A DNA stretch of 47,783 bases from JAWXVD01 sp044425705. Its GTDB lineage: Bacteria > Bacillota > Clostridia > Lachnospirales > Lachnospiraceae. Numbering within the stretch: position 1 is the stretch's first letter; the number at the start of each line of letters is the position of its first letter. Both the position numbers and the translations under genes were made by a program. The notes under the pieces are model-generated. The model was not told the DNA's origin, did no database searches, and saw nothing but the letters and a program-made list of their open reading frames with translations. The stretch covers positions 1-47,783 of the forward strand of contig JAWXVD010000014.1 of assembly GCA_044425705.1 (NCBI GenBank), read 5' to 3'. Shown here one piece after another: positions 33,666-43,138 of the stretch.

Positions 33666-33740
33666 TTAAGTCAAGTGATTTCACTTGCTTGCAAGGGTGA
33701 AATCACAGACGCTGAGGGTGAAAATTTATTTTCACCCTTT
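33666..33740 (+). repeat. 75-bp two-hairpin repeat, copy 3
   Basis: The best-formed copy. Hairpin 1: GTGATTTCA + CTTGC, loop TT, GCAAG, two unpaired G, TGAAATCAC. Spacer AGACGCTGA. Hairpin 2: GGGTGAAAA/TTTTCACCC around TTTA, followed by TTTG. It lies between glgP and the aconitase-family gene, same orientation in the window as the other two copies. Confidence 0.92.
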
Positions 33741-33761
33741 GAAGCGTAAACACTTGTTAAT

Positions 33762-33799
33762 AAGGACGAAAATAATTGTGCTACTTTATTTCCGCCCTT
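33762..33799 (-). terminator. Hairpin downstream of glycogen phosphorylase
   Basis: Read on the minus strand AAGGGCGGAAATAAA pairs with TTATTTTCGTCCTT with one bulge and G-U pairs. It lies 42 bp after the glgP stop and 22 bp from the repeat copy. It lacks a clean T-run, so termination is only probable. Confidence 0.5.
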
Positions 33800-33840
33800 T
33801 AAAACTATTTTTATTCTCAATTCAAAACTTATAATAATTA

Positions 33841-36369
33841 TTATTTTTTCTTAATTCCAGAAAGCATTTTTTTGCCACTATCTTTGACTGCTGTTTTTTG
33901 TAAATCAACCTTGTCTAATTTCCAGATTTCATCCACATAATCTTGGATTGTTCTATCAGAACTAAACTTACCACAGCTTGCTGTATTGATAATCGCACTC
34001 TTAGCCCATCCTTCTTCATCTCTATAAGCTGCTTCCACTCTTTTTTGTGCTTCAGCATAAGCTTTAAAATCTTTCAAGATAAAGTAAGTATCTGCTTTAG
34101 AGGTATTTACTGTGTTTAATAAAGAATTATACAATGGTCTAAATAATTCTGTATCATATGGTGCGTAAGTACCATTAATCAATTGCATTAAGACACGACG
34201 AATATCTGCATCATTATTGAAGATTTCCATTGGATTATATCCACCATAGTTTTCAAAATTGATAACTTCATCTGAAGATAGACCAAAGATAAATGCATGA
34301 TCTTCTCCACCCATTTCTTCTACCATTTCTACGTTAGCTCCATCCATGGTTCCAATGGTAAGTGCACCATTTAACATAAATTTCATGTTACCTGTTCCAC
34401 TTGCTTCTTTACTTGCTGTAGAAATTTGTTCTGAAACATCAGCCGCTGCAAAAATCCATTCTGCATTAGATACTCTATAGTTTTCAATAAATACCACTTT
34501 GAGTTTCCCGTCAATAGAAGTATCGTTATTAATCACATCTGCTACAGAAGTAATTAATTTAATTGTTAATTTTGCATTTAAATAACCTGCTGCCGCTTTT
34601 GCTCCAAAAATAAATGTTCTTGGATAGAATTCCATTTCTGGATGATCTTTGATTTCATTGTATAAATACATAACATGTAAAATATTTAATAATTGACGTT
34701 TGTATTCATGCAATCTCTTTACTTGCACGTCATAAATAGAACGTGGGTTAATTTCAATGCCGTTGTGCTCTAAGATATAATCTGCTAAACGTACTTTGTT
34801 TTTGTATTTAATTTGCATAAACTCTTGTTGACATTTTTTATCATCAGCATAAATTTTTAATTTAGCAAGTTGTGATAAATCTGTAATCCATTCTGCACCT
34901 ACATGATCTGTTACCCAATCAGCCAATAATGGATTTGCATGTAATAAGAATCTTCTTTGTGTGATACCATTTGTTTTATTATTGAATTTTTCTGGCATCA
35001 TTTCATAGAAATCACGCAATGATTCTTTCTTTAAAATTTCAGTATGTAATCTAGCTACACCGTTCACCGAATAACCAGCTGCGATAGCAAGGTGAGCCAT
35101 TTTTACTTGACCATCATAAATAATTGCCATAGCTCTCACTTTATCGTGATTGCCTGGATAAGTTTGTTCAATCTTTGCAATAAAACGACGATTGATTTCT
35201 TCCACGATTTGATAAATTCTAGGTAATAATCTTGAGAATAATTCAATTGGCCATTTTTCTAATGCTTCTGACATAATGGTATGATTTGTATAAGCACAAG
35301 TTTTTGTTGTTACTTCCCATGCTTCATCCCATGATAAATAGTAATCATCCATTAAAATATGCATTAATTCTGCTACTGCAACTGTTGGATGAGTATCATT
35401 CATTTGAATGGTTACTTTTTCGTACAACTTCTTAATATCAGAATGATTCTTCATATATTTTGCTACTAACGCTTGTAAAGAAGCTGAAATAAAGAAATAT
35501 TGTTGTTTCAAACGTAATTCTTTTCCAGCATAGTGATTATCATTTGGATATAGCACTTCTACAATATTTCTAGCTAAATTAGCTTGTTCTACTGCCTTTT
35601 GATATTCCCCTTTATCAAAAGAATCTAATTGGAAACAATCTACCGCTTCTGCATCCCAAATACGAAGTGTATTTACAATGCCATTACCATATCCTACGAT
35701 TGGCATATCGTAAGGTACTGCTTTTACCGATTGGTAGTTTTCTTGGACGAAACATTCTCTACCATTTTCATCTATTTTATGACTGATATATCCACCAAAT
35801 TTAACTTCTTTGGTGTATTCTGGTCTACGAAGTTCGAATGGATTACCGTCTACTAACCAGTTATCTGGTACTTCCACTTGGTACCCATCACGAATTTCTT
35901 GTTTAAACATACCGTAATGATAACGAATACCACAACCATATGCTGCATATCCTAAGGAAGCAAGAGAGTCTAAAAAGCAAGCTGCAAGTCGACCAAGTCC
36001 ACCATTTCCCAAAGCTGCATCTGGTTCTTGATCTTCTATCACATTTAAGTCTAATCCTAATTCTTCTAATGCTTCTTGCACTCCATTATAAGATTGCAAG
36101 TTAATCATGTTATTCCCTAATGCTCTACCCATTAAGAATTCCATAGACATATAATAAACCATCTTTGGATCTTCTTTTTCATAGGCTTCTTGTGTTTCTA
36201 ACCAATTATCTACAATAGTATCTTTGATTGCATAAGAAACCGCTTGAAATATTTGTTGTGGTGTAGCCTCATCAAGGTTTTTACGATAAAGCATTTTTAC
36301 AGTATCTACTACATTTTTCTTAAATAATTCTTTGTCAAATTTTTGTTTTGCTGTTACTTTTTTAGACAT
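33841..36369 (-). CDS. glgP: Glycogen/maltodextrin phosphorylase
   Basis: An 842-aa GT35 enzyme that releases glucose-1-phosphate from alpha-1,4-glucans using pyridoxal phosphate. Signatures: ALGNGGLGRLAACFLDS near residue 130, YGIRYHYGMF-type CGIRYHYGMF, the catalytic region MNDTHPTVAVAELMHIL, TNGITQRRFL, and the PLP site EASGTGNMKFMLNGALTIGTMDGANVE with the cofactor lysine. Length is normal. It follows ileS by 24 bp on the same strand, an unusual pairing, and may therefore be partly under the ileS T-box. Ribosome site GGGGCGGAG. Confidence 0.97.
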   Translation of the reverse strand: MSKKVTAKQKFDKELFKKNVVDTVKMLYRKNLDEATPQQIFQAVSYAIKDTIVDNWLETQEAYEKEDPKMVYYMSMEFLMGRALGNNMINLQSYNGVQEALEELGLDLNVIEDQEPDAALGNGGLGRLAACFLDSLASLGYAAYGCGIRYHYGMFKQEIRDGYQVEVPDNWLVDGNPFELRRPEYTKEVKFGGYISHKIDENGRECFVQENYQSVKAVPYDMPIVGYGNGIVNTLRIWDAEAVDCFQLDSFDKGEYQKAVEQANLARNIVEVLYPNDNHYAGKELRLKQQYFFISASLQALVAKYMKNHSDIKKLYEKVTIQMNDTHPTVAVAELMHILMDDYYLSWDEAWEVTTKTCAYTNHTIMSEALEKWPIELFSRLLPRIYQIVEEINRRFIAKIEQTYPGNHDKVRAMAIIYDGQVKMAHLAIAAGYSVNGVARLHTEILKKESLRDFYEMMPEKFNNKTNGITQRRFLLHANPLLADWVTDHVGAEWITDLSQLAKLKIYADDKKCQQEFMQIKYKNKVRLADYILEHNGIEINPRSIYDVQVKRLHEYKRQLLNILHVMYLYNEIKDHPEMEFYPRTFIFGAKAAAGYLNAKLTIKLITSVADVINNDTSIDGKLKVVFIENYRVSNAEWIFAAADVSEQISTASKEASGTGNMKFMLNGALTIGTMDGANVEMVEEMGGEDHAFIFGLSSDEVINFENYGGYNPMEIFNNDADIRRVLMQLINGTYAPYDTELFRPLYNSLLNTVNTSKADTYFILKDFKAYAEAQKRVEAAYRDEEGWAKSAIINTASCGKFSSDRTIQDYVDEIWKLDKVDLQKTAVKDSGKKMLSGIKKK

Positions 36370-36393
36370 TTCTCCGCCCCTTCTTCCTGTTAT

Positions 36394-39300
36394 TTACACA
36401 CGTTCTAAGCCGATTGTAACACTTTCTCCATTAACATTCCACTCTTTATTAGAATAAAGTGGTGCTTCAAAAGTAAATTTGTCAGCTAACACCTTTGTTG
36501 CGATAGTTTCTTGATTTTTTTGTACAATTTCACCAATCTTTTCATTGCCCGTGATAGACACTGCAATGTGATCTGTCACCTCAAAATCAATATCTTTACG
36601 CATAGTTTGGATTTTACTAATTACTTCTAGTACAAATCCTTCTTCGATTAGTGCTTCTGAAAGGTTGGTATCAAGGACTACAGTAATCGCATTATTGGCA
36701 TCTGATACATAACCTTCTTTTTGGCTCATGGTAATCAACAAGTCTTCTTCTGCAAGTGAAACTTCTACACCATTTACATCAAACACAATTGCTCCGCTTG
36801 TTTTTAACGTATCCATAGCTTCATTGCCTTCTAGGGTCGCTAATGTTTTTTGGATACCACCTAATTGTTTTCCATACTTAGGACCTACTGTTTTCAATTG
36901 TGGTTTAAAGGTATAAGTTGTGAAATCACGTACATCATCTGTAAAGTTCACACGTTTTACATTTAATTCTTCTGCAATAATATCTTTGAAGAATTCTCCC
37001 AATGTAAAGTCTGCTTTGATGTACATATCTCCGATTGGTTGACGGTTTTTAATATTTGCTGTATTTCTACAAGCTCTACCCATTACAACTACATCTAATA
37101 AGGCTTCCATATCTTCTTCTAATTGTTTGTCGATAATACTTTCATCACAAATTGGGAAGTCACATAGATGAATACTTTCTGGAGCTGCCATATCTACACT
37201 CTTCACTAAGTTTAAGTAAATTTCTTCTGTCATAAATGGAATCATTGGTGCAGCCACTTTACAAACTGTTACTAAAGCTGTGTAAAGTGTCATGTAAGCA
37301 TTGATTTTATCTTGTTCCATTCCTTTTGCCCAGAAACGTTCACGGCCACGTCTTACATACCAGTTACTCATTTCATCTACAAATTCTTGTAATGCACGAG
37401 CAGCTTCAGGAATTTTGTAGTTACCTAAGTTTTCATCCACTTCTTTGATTACCGTATTTAATTTCGATAATAACCATTTATCCATAACTGGTAATTTATC
37501 ATAATCTAAGGTGTATTTTGTAGCGTCAAATTGATCAATATTAGCATAAAGTACGAAGAATGCATAAGTATTCCATAGTGTACCCATGAATTTTCTCTGT
37601 CCTTCAACTACTGCTTTACCGTGGAATTTATTTGGTAACCATGGTGCCGAGTTAATATAGAAGTACCAACGGATGGCATCTGCACCGTAAGTATTTAAAG
37701 CATCAAATGGGTCTACTGCATTTCCCTTTGATTTACTCATTTTTTGTCCATTTTCATCTTGTACATGTCCTAATACAATAACATTTTCATATGGTGCTTT
37801 GTTAAATAATAATGTTGACTCTGCAAGGAGTGAGTAGAACCATCCTCTTGTCTGATCCACTGCTTCTGAAATAAATTGAGCAGGGAATTGTTGTTCAAAT
37901 AAGTCTTTGTTTTCAAACGGATAGTGATGTTGTGCAAAAGGCATAGCTCCAGAATCGAACCAACAATCAATTACTTCTGGCACACGTTTCATCTGTTTTC
38001 CACATTTCTCACATGGGAAGGTTACTTCATCAATGTATGGTCTGTGAAGCTCTACATTTTTATGGTCGGGATTGCCACTCAATTTGGCCAACTCATCACG
38101 TCCACCTACAGAATGCATATGACCACATTCACATTCCCAAACATTCAATGGTGTTCCCCAGTAACGGTTACGAGAAATACCCCAATCTTGAATATTTTCT
38201 AACCAATCTCCAAAACGACCTTTACCGATCGATTCTGGAATCCAGTTGATGGTATTGTTATTTCTAATCAAATCTTCTTTTACTGCTGTCATTTTGATAA
38301 ACCATGATTCTCTTGCATAATAAATTAATGGTGTATCACATCTCCAACAGTGAGGATAGCTATGTTCAAATTTAGGTGCTGAGAATAAAAGACCTGCTGT
38401 ATCTAAAGCTACCAATACCTCTTTATCTGCATCTTTGCAGAATACACCTGCCCAAGGAGTTTCTGCTGTCATTTCTCCTTTTTCATCTACTAATTGTACA
38501 AATGGAAGATTGTAGTTACGTCCTACGCTGGCATCATCTTCACCAAAGGCTGGCGCAATATGAACCACACCTGTACCATCTGTTAAAGTAACATAAGTAT
38601 CACATGTCACAAAATATGCTTTTTTGTGTTGTTTTTCACAAAGTGCCACTGCATGATCGAATAAAGGCTCATATTCTTTATATTCTAAATCTTTACCTAC
38701 GTAAGTTTCTAAGACTTCATAGGCTGCTACTCCTTCTTCTGGATTGCCTAATTCTCCAAGTACTTTTTCAAGAAGAGCTTCTGCCATGTAATAAGTAAAT
38801 CCATCACCAGCCTTTACTTTTACATAAGTTTCGTTTGGATTCACACAAAGTGCCACATTGGAAGGTAATGTCCAAGGTGTTGTTGTCCATGCTAAAATAT
38901 AAGCATCTTCTCCTTTTACTTTAAAACGAGCAACTGCTGAACGTTCTTTTACATCCTTGTATCCTTGTGCTACTTCGTGAGATGAAAGTGGTGTTCCACA
39001 ACGAGGACAGTAAGGTACAATTTTAAAGCCTTTATATAATAAGTCTTTGTTCCAAATTTCTTTTAATGCCCACCATTCCGATTCAATATAATCGTCATGA
39101 TATGTTACATATGGATCATCCATATCTGCCCAGAATCCTACAGTACCTGAAAAATCTTCCCACATACCTTTGTATTTCCAAACACTTTCTTTACATTTAT
39201 CAATAAATGGATCAAGACCATATTCTTCAATTTGCTCTTTTCCATCTAATCCCAATAATTTTTCTACTTCCAACTCTACGGGAAGACCATGAGTATCCCA

Positions 39301-39552
39301 TCCTGCCTTACGAGGAACCATCTTCCCCTTCATAGTTTGGTATCTTGGAATCATATCTTTGATTACACGAGTTAATACGTGACCGATATGTGGTTTTCCA
39401 TTGGCTGTTGGAGGGCCATCATAAAATGTATATGTTTCTCCTTCTTTTCTGTTCTCCATACTTTTCTCGAAAATTTCATTTTCTTTCCAGAAAGATAGTA
39501 CTTCTCGTTCTCTTTCCACAAAATTAAGATTACTCTCTACTTTTTGATACAT
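36394..39552 (-). CDS. ileS: Isoleucyl-tRNA synthetase, type 2
   Basis: A 1052-aa class I synthetase that charges tRNA-Ile. The HIGH motif is in PTANGKPHIGHVLTRVIKD and the KMSKS motif in ENGQKMSKSKGNAVDPFD. GWDTHGLPVELEVE and the editing-domain segment WTTTPWTLPSN are present. The HIGH context, length and C-terminal extension without a bacterial-type zinc finger place it with the eukaryote-like type 2 enzymes (IleS2), which are generally little affected by mupirocin. Expression is under a T-box leader at 39661-39963. ATG 39552 follows GGAG. Confidence 0.96.
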   Translation of the reverse strand: MYQKVESNLNFVEREREVLSFWKENEIFEKSMENRKEGETYTFYDGPPTANGKPHIGHVLTRVIKDMIPRYQTMKGKMVPRKAGWDTHGLPVELEVEKLLGLDGKEQIEEYGLDPFIDKCKESVWKYKGMWEDFSGTVGFWADMDDPYVTYHDDYIESEWWALKEIWNKDLLYKGFKIVPYCPRCGTPLSSHEVAQGYKDVKERSAVARFKVKGEDAYILAWTTTPWTLPSNVALCVNPNETYVKVKAGDGFTYYMAEALLEKVLGELGNPEEGVAAYEVLETYVGKDLEYKEYEPLFDHAVALCEKQHKKAYFVTCDTYVTLTDGTGVVHIAPAFGEDDASVGRNYNLPFVQLVDEKGEMTAETPWAGVFCKDADKEVLVALDTAGLLFSAPKFEHSYPHCWRCDTPLIYYARESWFIKMTAVKEDLIRNNNTINWIPESIGKGRFGDWLENIQDWGISRNRYWGTPLNVWECECGHMHSVGGRDELAKLSGNPDHKNVELHRPYIDEVTFPCEKCGKQMKRVPEVIDCWFDSGAMPFAQHHYPFENKDLFEQQFPAQFISEAVDQTRGWFYSLLAESTLLFNKAPYENVIVLGHVQDENGQKMSKSKGNAVDPFDALNTYGADAIRWYFYINSAPWLPNKFHGKAVVEGQRKFMGTLWNTYAFFVLYANIDQFDATKYTLDYDKLPVMDKWLLSKLNTVIKEVDENLGNYKIPEAARALQEFVDEMSNWYVRRGRERFWAKGMEQDKINAYMTLYTALVTVCKVAAPMIPFMTEEIYLNLVKSVDMAAPESIHLCDFPICDESIIDKQLEEDMEALLDVVVMGRACRNTANIKNRQPIGDMYIKADFTLGEFFKDIIAEELNVKRVNFTDDVRDFTTYTFKPQLKTVGPKYGKQLGGIQKTLATLEGNEAMDTLKTSGAIVFDVNGVEVSLAEEDLLITMSQKEGYVSDANNAITVVLDTNLSEALIEEGFVLEVISKIQTMRKDIDFEVTDHIAVSITGNEKIGEIVQKNQETIATKVLADKFTFEAPLYSNKEWNVNGESVTIGLERV

Positions 39553-39609
39553 AACTCCGTTTCCTTTCCCTTAATCTCATTTTAATATCCATCACTTCCC
39601 AAAAGTTCA

Positions 39610-39632
39610 GTTGAAAAATCTTATTTTTCAAC
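39610..39632. repeat. Perfect 10-bp inverted repeat before ileS
   Basis: GTTGAAAAAT, CTT, ATTTTTCAAC. It lies between the T-box terminator and the ileS start codon and is a shorter relative of the perfect repeat at 16764-16794. Confidence 0.7.
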
Positions 39633-39660
39633 CTACCGCCATGGACGATAGCTTTTCTCA

Positions 39661-39963
39661 AAAAAAGCCCCCGTCCTATGAATAGGACGAGGGCGTGCTC
39701 GTTATACCACCTAACATACTTTGTATCATTCATGATACTGCAAATGTTTTCCCTATAACGGTGGAAATCCGATTGATTTTACTTTCATCTGCTAAGATTT
39801 CAAATCAATAACTCAGAAGGGATATTCATCTATTCTCTACTTGCATCCGGCTCTCACCATCCCGAACTCGCTTTGCCTTTCAAACAATAAACTACTGGCT
39901 TCCTCAATGTCTTTTACTTTTCGTTACAGATCACACATAATCTGTAACTTTTTTTACTTTTAC
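39661..39963 (-). promoter_or_regulatory. T-box riboswitch leader of ileS (isoleucine)
   Basis: Minus-strand leader with all main T-box parts. The distal stem I loop GGATGGTGAGAGCCGG lies about 39845-39862. The specifier loop GAATATCCCTTCTGAG has ATC (39821-39823), an Ile codon. The T-box bulge TTAGGTGGTATAACGAGC is at 39697-39714. The terminator GCCCTCGTCCTA/TAGGACGGGGGC plus T7 is at 39661-39694. Uncharged tRNA-Ile would pair with specifier and bulge, form the antiterminator and switch on ileS and probably glgP. An extra 5' hairpin at 39923-39948 precedes stem I and is nearly the same as one end of the 46.2-kb element. Confidence 0.93.
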
Positions 39964-39969
39964 GGATTT

Positions 39970-39999
39970 ATTATAAGGGTTAAATTCTTAGGCTGTCAA
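39970..39999 (-). promoter_or_regulatory. Promoter of the ileS leader
   Basis: Consensus TTGACA (39994-39999), 18 bases, consensus TATAAT (39970-39975) on the minus strand. Transcription would start near 39963. Confidence 0.88.
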
Positions 40000-40064
40000 G
40001 GGCTTTCATGAATTTTTTTATAATGGCTATGATGTCAGATTACATTTAGAAGCACATGCAATCA

Positions 40065-40775
40065 CTACAGATTTTTCCTACACATATACTGCAAATAATC
40101 TGCCTTCACTTGATTGGCACCTCGTTTACGTATTTGCACATAATCACCATTTTTCATTTTGAAATCATATTCCATAATTTCATCAATATATTCCATATTT
40201 ACAATACAACCTTTGCAGGAAACCATAAAGCGTTGGTCACCCTCTAGCAAAACTAAAAATCCTTGAAAAGTCATATAAGTTTTGATCTCTTGCTCTTCTA
40301 GATGAATAATTAAGACATTTCGCAAGGTTTCTACCCAATAAATACTTGATATAATAATCTGTAATGGAAGTCTGTCACAAATCACCTCTATGGTTTTTTC
40401 TGCTTTCTTCCGTTTCATACACAAATCTAGTGCTTTTTCAACGCGCTCCTTTTGGATAGGTTTTAAAATATAGTAGGTTGCACCTACTTCATAACTTTCT
40501 ACCGCAAAATCCTGGCTAGAAGTAGCAAATAATATTTTACAAGTATCACCTTCTCCTCTAATATGCGTCGCTATCTCCATACCATTTTTTTCAATCATAT
40601 AAATGTCTAATATCACGATTTGATATGCATTTACTTGATAATGTTCTAAAAATTCTTCTCCACTATGAAAGATATGGAATTCCACCTCCATGGAATGGAA
40701 ATCAAAATACTCCTTTACCATGTCCTTCATTGCCATTCTATCTAAATCAAAATCATCCACGATTGCTATTTTCAT
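40065..40775 (-). CDS. LytTR-type response regulator
   Basis: A 236-aa two-component regulator. The receiver domain (1-120) has the acidic pair IVDDFD, phospho-acceptor Asp57 in YQIVILDIYM, the Ser/Thr of FATSS and the lysine of ILKPIQ. The C-terminal LytTR DNA-binding domain (about 130-235) has YWVETLRNVLIIHLEE, FMVSCKGCIVNMEYIDEI and GDYVQIRKRGANQVKADYLQYM. AgrA/LytR-type proteins control peptide sensing, virulence-type traits or cell-wall genes. It is divergent from the sensor kinase at 41155, its presumed partner. No Agr-type peptide gene (AgrD) or AgrB is visible between or beside them. Confidence 0.92.
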   Translation of the reverse strand: MKIAIVDDFDLDRMAMKDMVKEYFDFHSMEVEFHIFHSGEEFLEHYQVNAYQIVILDIYMIEKNGMEIATHIRGEGDTCKILFATSSQDFAVESYEVGATYYILKPIQKERVEKALDLCMKRKKAEKTIEVICDRLPLQIIISSIYWVETLRNVLIIHLEEQEIKTYMTFQGFLVLLEGDQRFMVSCKGCIVNMEYIDEIMEYDFKMKNGDYVQIRKRGANQVKADYLQYMCRKNL

Positions 40776-41001
40776 TTATAATTCCTGCTTTTCTATTTTA
40801 TGTTGAAAATTCTTACTTATTCAGCCATAGGTTGAACCTTATCACTTTATGCACACATAGATTTAATCTGTTATCAACATTCTATCATTTTCTTTTTCTA
40901 TTATGCAATAGTAAATAAAATATAACTATTCAGAAGAACATTGAATCAATATAATAAAATTTGTAATGTCGCAAATTCATTAATACTATACTTTATTTAT
41001 A

Positions 41002-41030
41002 TTGACGTTTCCCCTAAATGTAACTATACT
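41002..41030 (+). promoter_or_regulatory. Promoter of the sensor kinase gene
   Basis: TTGACG (41002-41007), 17 bases and TATACT (41025-41030), 124 bp before the start codon. The rest of the 40776-41154 divergent gap is AT-rich, with no further motif I can defend. Confidence 0.7.
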
Positions 41031-41154
41031 GAATTGATACTAAAATTCCACCTAAAATTTCACACTTTTAAATTCTTACTAATAATTTAACACAATATTA
41101 CGTTTCTAATTCTCATCTGCAACGTAATCTCATATATTTTACATGGAGGTGTTC

Positions 41155-42954
41155 ATGAAAGTTATCATCATAAAGGCTCTATCTGCCATCACTATCTTAA
41201 CCTTAATTGTCCTTTTGGTTCATGCTGCATATGAACCATCGATTCCAAACGAAATCGTCACAGTAGACCAATGGTCTGTAACCATAGATAACCAAGTTTC
41301 ACAAATCACACTACCCGATACCATAGATATAGAAGAACCTCGAACACCAGTCACTTTGGAAACAACTATTTCCTCAACAGAAGGTTCCTATATTTATTTC
41401 AAGTCTGTCTATGCTCCTGTAAAAATCTATATGAATGATACACTAGTTTATGGCAACGGTTTTGACACAACAGATTCCATCTTCCTTGATCCGCCTACTA
41501 TTGTTTCTCTCCTAGAGATACCAAGTAGTATGGAAAAAACTATCAATTTACGCTTTGAATTTCTTTCTCCTACCCAGAGAGATTCACTTTCATTATCTCC
41601 TGTGTTGCTAGGTTCTTCTTACGATATCTACTCTTATCTTTTTCAAAGTATGGGGATGACTTTAGTCTTTGGAGGGCTACTTGTGACCTTAGAAATTTTT
41701 CTTATACTGATTGGAATCCTAGTAATTCGTATTCCTCATGCCTCAGCCCCTTTCTTCTGGCTAGGCCTATTTGCTGTAAATATCAGTGCATGGACTGTTT
41801 GTGAATGCAATTTGACAGAATTATTTATGCAAAATGCTTCCATGCTCTATGTCATTTCCTATATCGCATTATTTATTTTAATGTACCCCTTAATACAGTT
41901 TGTGCAAGTCACACTTAATTTACGTCACAAAAAACCATTGCAGATTCTCTCCTATGGCATTGCACTCTTTACTTGTATTGGCATATATTTACAATTAACT
42001 AGTACCATGGATCTTGCAAAATTATTATATGTATCCCAAGGTTTAAATTTATTCACTTTATGTTTTCTTACGGTTATGATTTTATTAGATTATTTCCGTT
42101 ATCAAAACCAATTGGTGAAAAGCTACTTGCTTCCATTTTTTAATTTTTTGATATTTGGTTGTTTAGAAATTGCAAACTATCATTTAGATTTTTTACGCTT
42201 TTCAAATTCTTTTTTTTTACAAATTGCAATTTTCCTATTCATCCTATATTCTACAGTTATTTTAAAAACCACCATCCAGGATACACTGAAAACCCAATTG
42301 CAAAATGTACAATTATCATCTGAATTAGCTATGCTTACCAACCAGATTAATCACCAAAAAGAACGATATGCCCTGATGGCAGAACATACTTCTATTTTAC
42401 GTAGACAACGTCATGACTTACGCCACCAATTATCGGTGATCCGTCGATACAATGATTTACATGAAACTGAAAAAATTAATGATTATCTGAACGAATTGAC
42501 ACAAAATATCCCTACCAATACGGATATTAATTTCTGTCAAAATGATGTGATGAATTCCGTCATTCTCTATTACTATTCTATGGCAAAGGAATGTAATATT
42601 TCTACCATTGATGTACATATTCAAATACCAGAGGATATCGGTCAAATTCATGAAAGTGATTTATGTATCGTAGTCGGCAATTTACTAGAGAATGCCATTC
42701 ATGCTTGCAAGGATTTAGAAAATCCTTATATCAAAATCTACGGGAAAAAAGTACAGGACTTTATCACCATTTCAGTAGAAAATCCATGTACTGTTGTAAA
42801 ACGAAATTTGTCTGGTACCTTCCGTACCACTAAGAAAAGTAGTGGTATTGGACTTATGTCTATTGAAAGCGTCGTCAAAAAATATAATGGTACTACCAAA
42901 TTCGATGAAAAAGACGGCGTATTTAGTTCTTTTATATATTTATTTACAAAATAA
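41155..42954 (+). CDS. Sensor histidine kinase (extracellular domain, 7TM, GHKL ATPase)
   Basis: A 599-aa membrane kinase. One N-terminal helix (about 3-22) is followed by an extracellular beta-rich domain (25-165) of the 7TMR-DISM extracellular type (LETTISSTEGSYIYFKSVYAPVKIYMNDTLVYGNG). Seven helices (about 170-365), a coiled coil (375-410), the phospho-acceptor box RRQRHDLRHQLSVIRRYND and a GHKL ATPase (VVGNLLENAIHACKDLENP N-box, SSGIGLMSIESVVKKYNG G-box) follow. HDLRHQ is typical of the AgrC/NatK-like class that pairs with LytTR regulators. The frame begins at ATG 41143 but GGAGGTG sits between it and ATG 41155, so I start there. Confidence 0.92.
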   Translation: MKVIIIKALSAITILTLIVLLVHAAYEPSIPNEIVTVDQWSVTIDNQVSQITLPDTIDIEEPRTPVTLETTISSTEGSYIYFKSVYAPVKIYMNDTLVYGNGFDTTDSIFLDPPTIVSLLEIPSSMEKTINLRFEFLSPTQRDSLSLSPVLLGSSYDIYSYLFQSMGMTLVFGGLLVTLEIFLILIGILVIRIPHASAPFFWLGLFAVNISAWTVCECNLTELFMQNASMLYVISYIALFILMYPLIQFVQVTLNLRHKKPLQILSYGIALFTCIGIYLQLTSTMDLAKLLYVSQGLNLFTLCFLTVMILLDYFRYQNQLVKSYLLPFFNFLIFGCLEIANYHLDFLRFSNSFFLQIAIFLFILYSTVILKTTIQDTLKTQLQNVQLSSELAMLTNQINHQKERYALMAEHTSILRRQRHDLRHQLSVIRRYNDLHETEKINDYLNELTQNIPTNTDINFCQNDVMNSVILYYYSMAKECNISTIDVHIQIPEDIGQIHESDLCIVVGNLLENAIHACKDLENPYIKIYGKKVQDFITISVENPCTVVKRNLSGTFRTTKKSSGIGLMSIESVVKKYNGTTKFDEKDGVFSSFIYLFTK

Positions 42955-43029
42955 AATTATTACAGTTTACATAAACGATAATACTATTATCATTTAGTAA
43001 ATCTACTTATATTTTATTCTTATCATAAC

Positions 43030-43084
43030 AAAAAGAGTATTGTATTTTTTAGGATATCATCCTTAAATCTACAATACTCTTTTA
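43030..43084. terminator. Bidirectional terminator between convergent genes
   Basis: A 14-bp stem AAAAGAGTATTGTA/TACAATACTCTTTT with a smaller inner hairpin (TTTAGGAT/ATCCTTAAA). It has T-runs in both directions and lies between the sensor kinase and the lipoprotein gene. Confidence 0.85.
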
Positions 43085-43138
43085 TATTAATTATGCTCTA
43101 CTCTGTCTTACTAAGATGTCATTTTTATACTACTTATT

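Noticed and set aside
16653..33740. CRISPR array
   Set aside because: The repeats are kilobases apart, not regularly spaced, and no cas gene is present.
38376..38798. Leucine-rich plus-strand frames opposite ileS
   Set aside because: Antisense shadows with repetitive Leu/His composition, no ribosome sites.
39530..39733. Minus-strand frame of 67 codons upstream of ileS
   Set aside because: It covers the T-box bulge, terminator and ribosome site of ileS; the sequence is explained by RNA structure.
40776..41154. An Agr-type signalling peptide gene between the LytTR regulator and the sensor kinase
   Set aside because: No short frame with ribosome site and AgrD-like features was found, and no AgrB protease is nearby.
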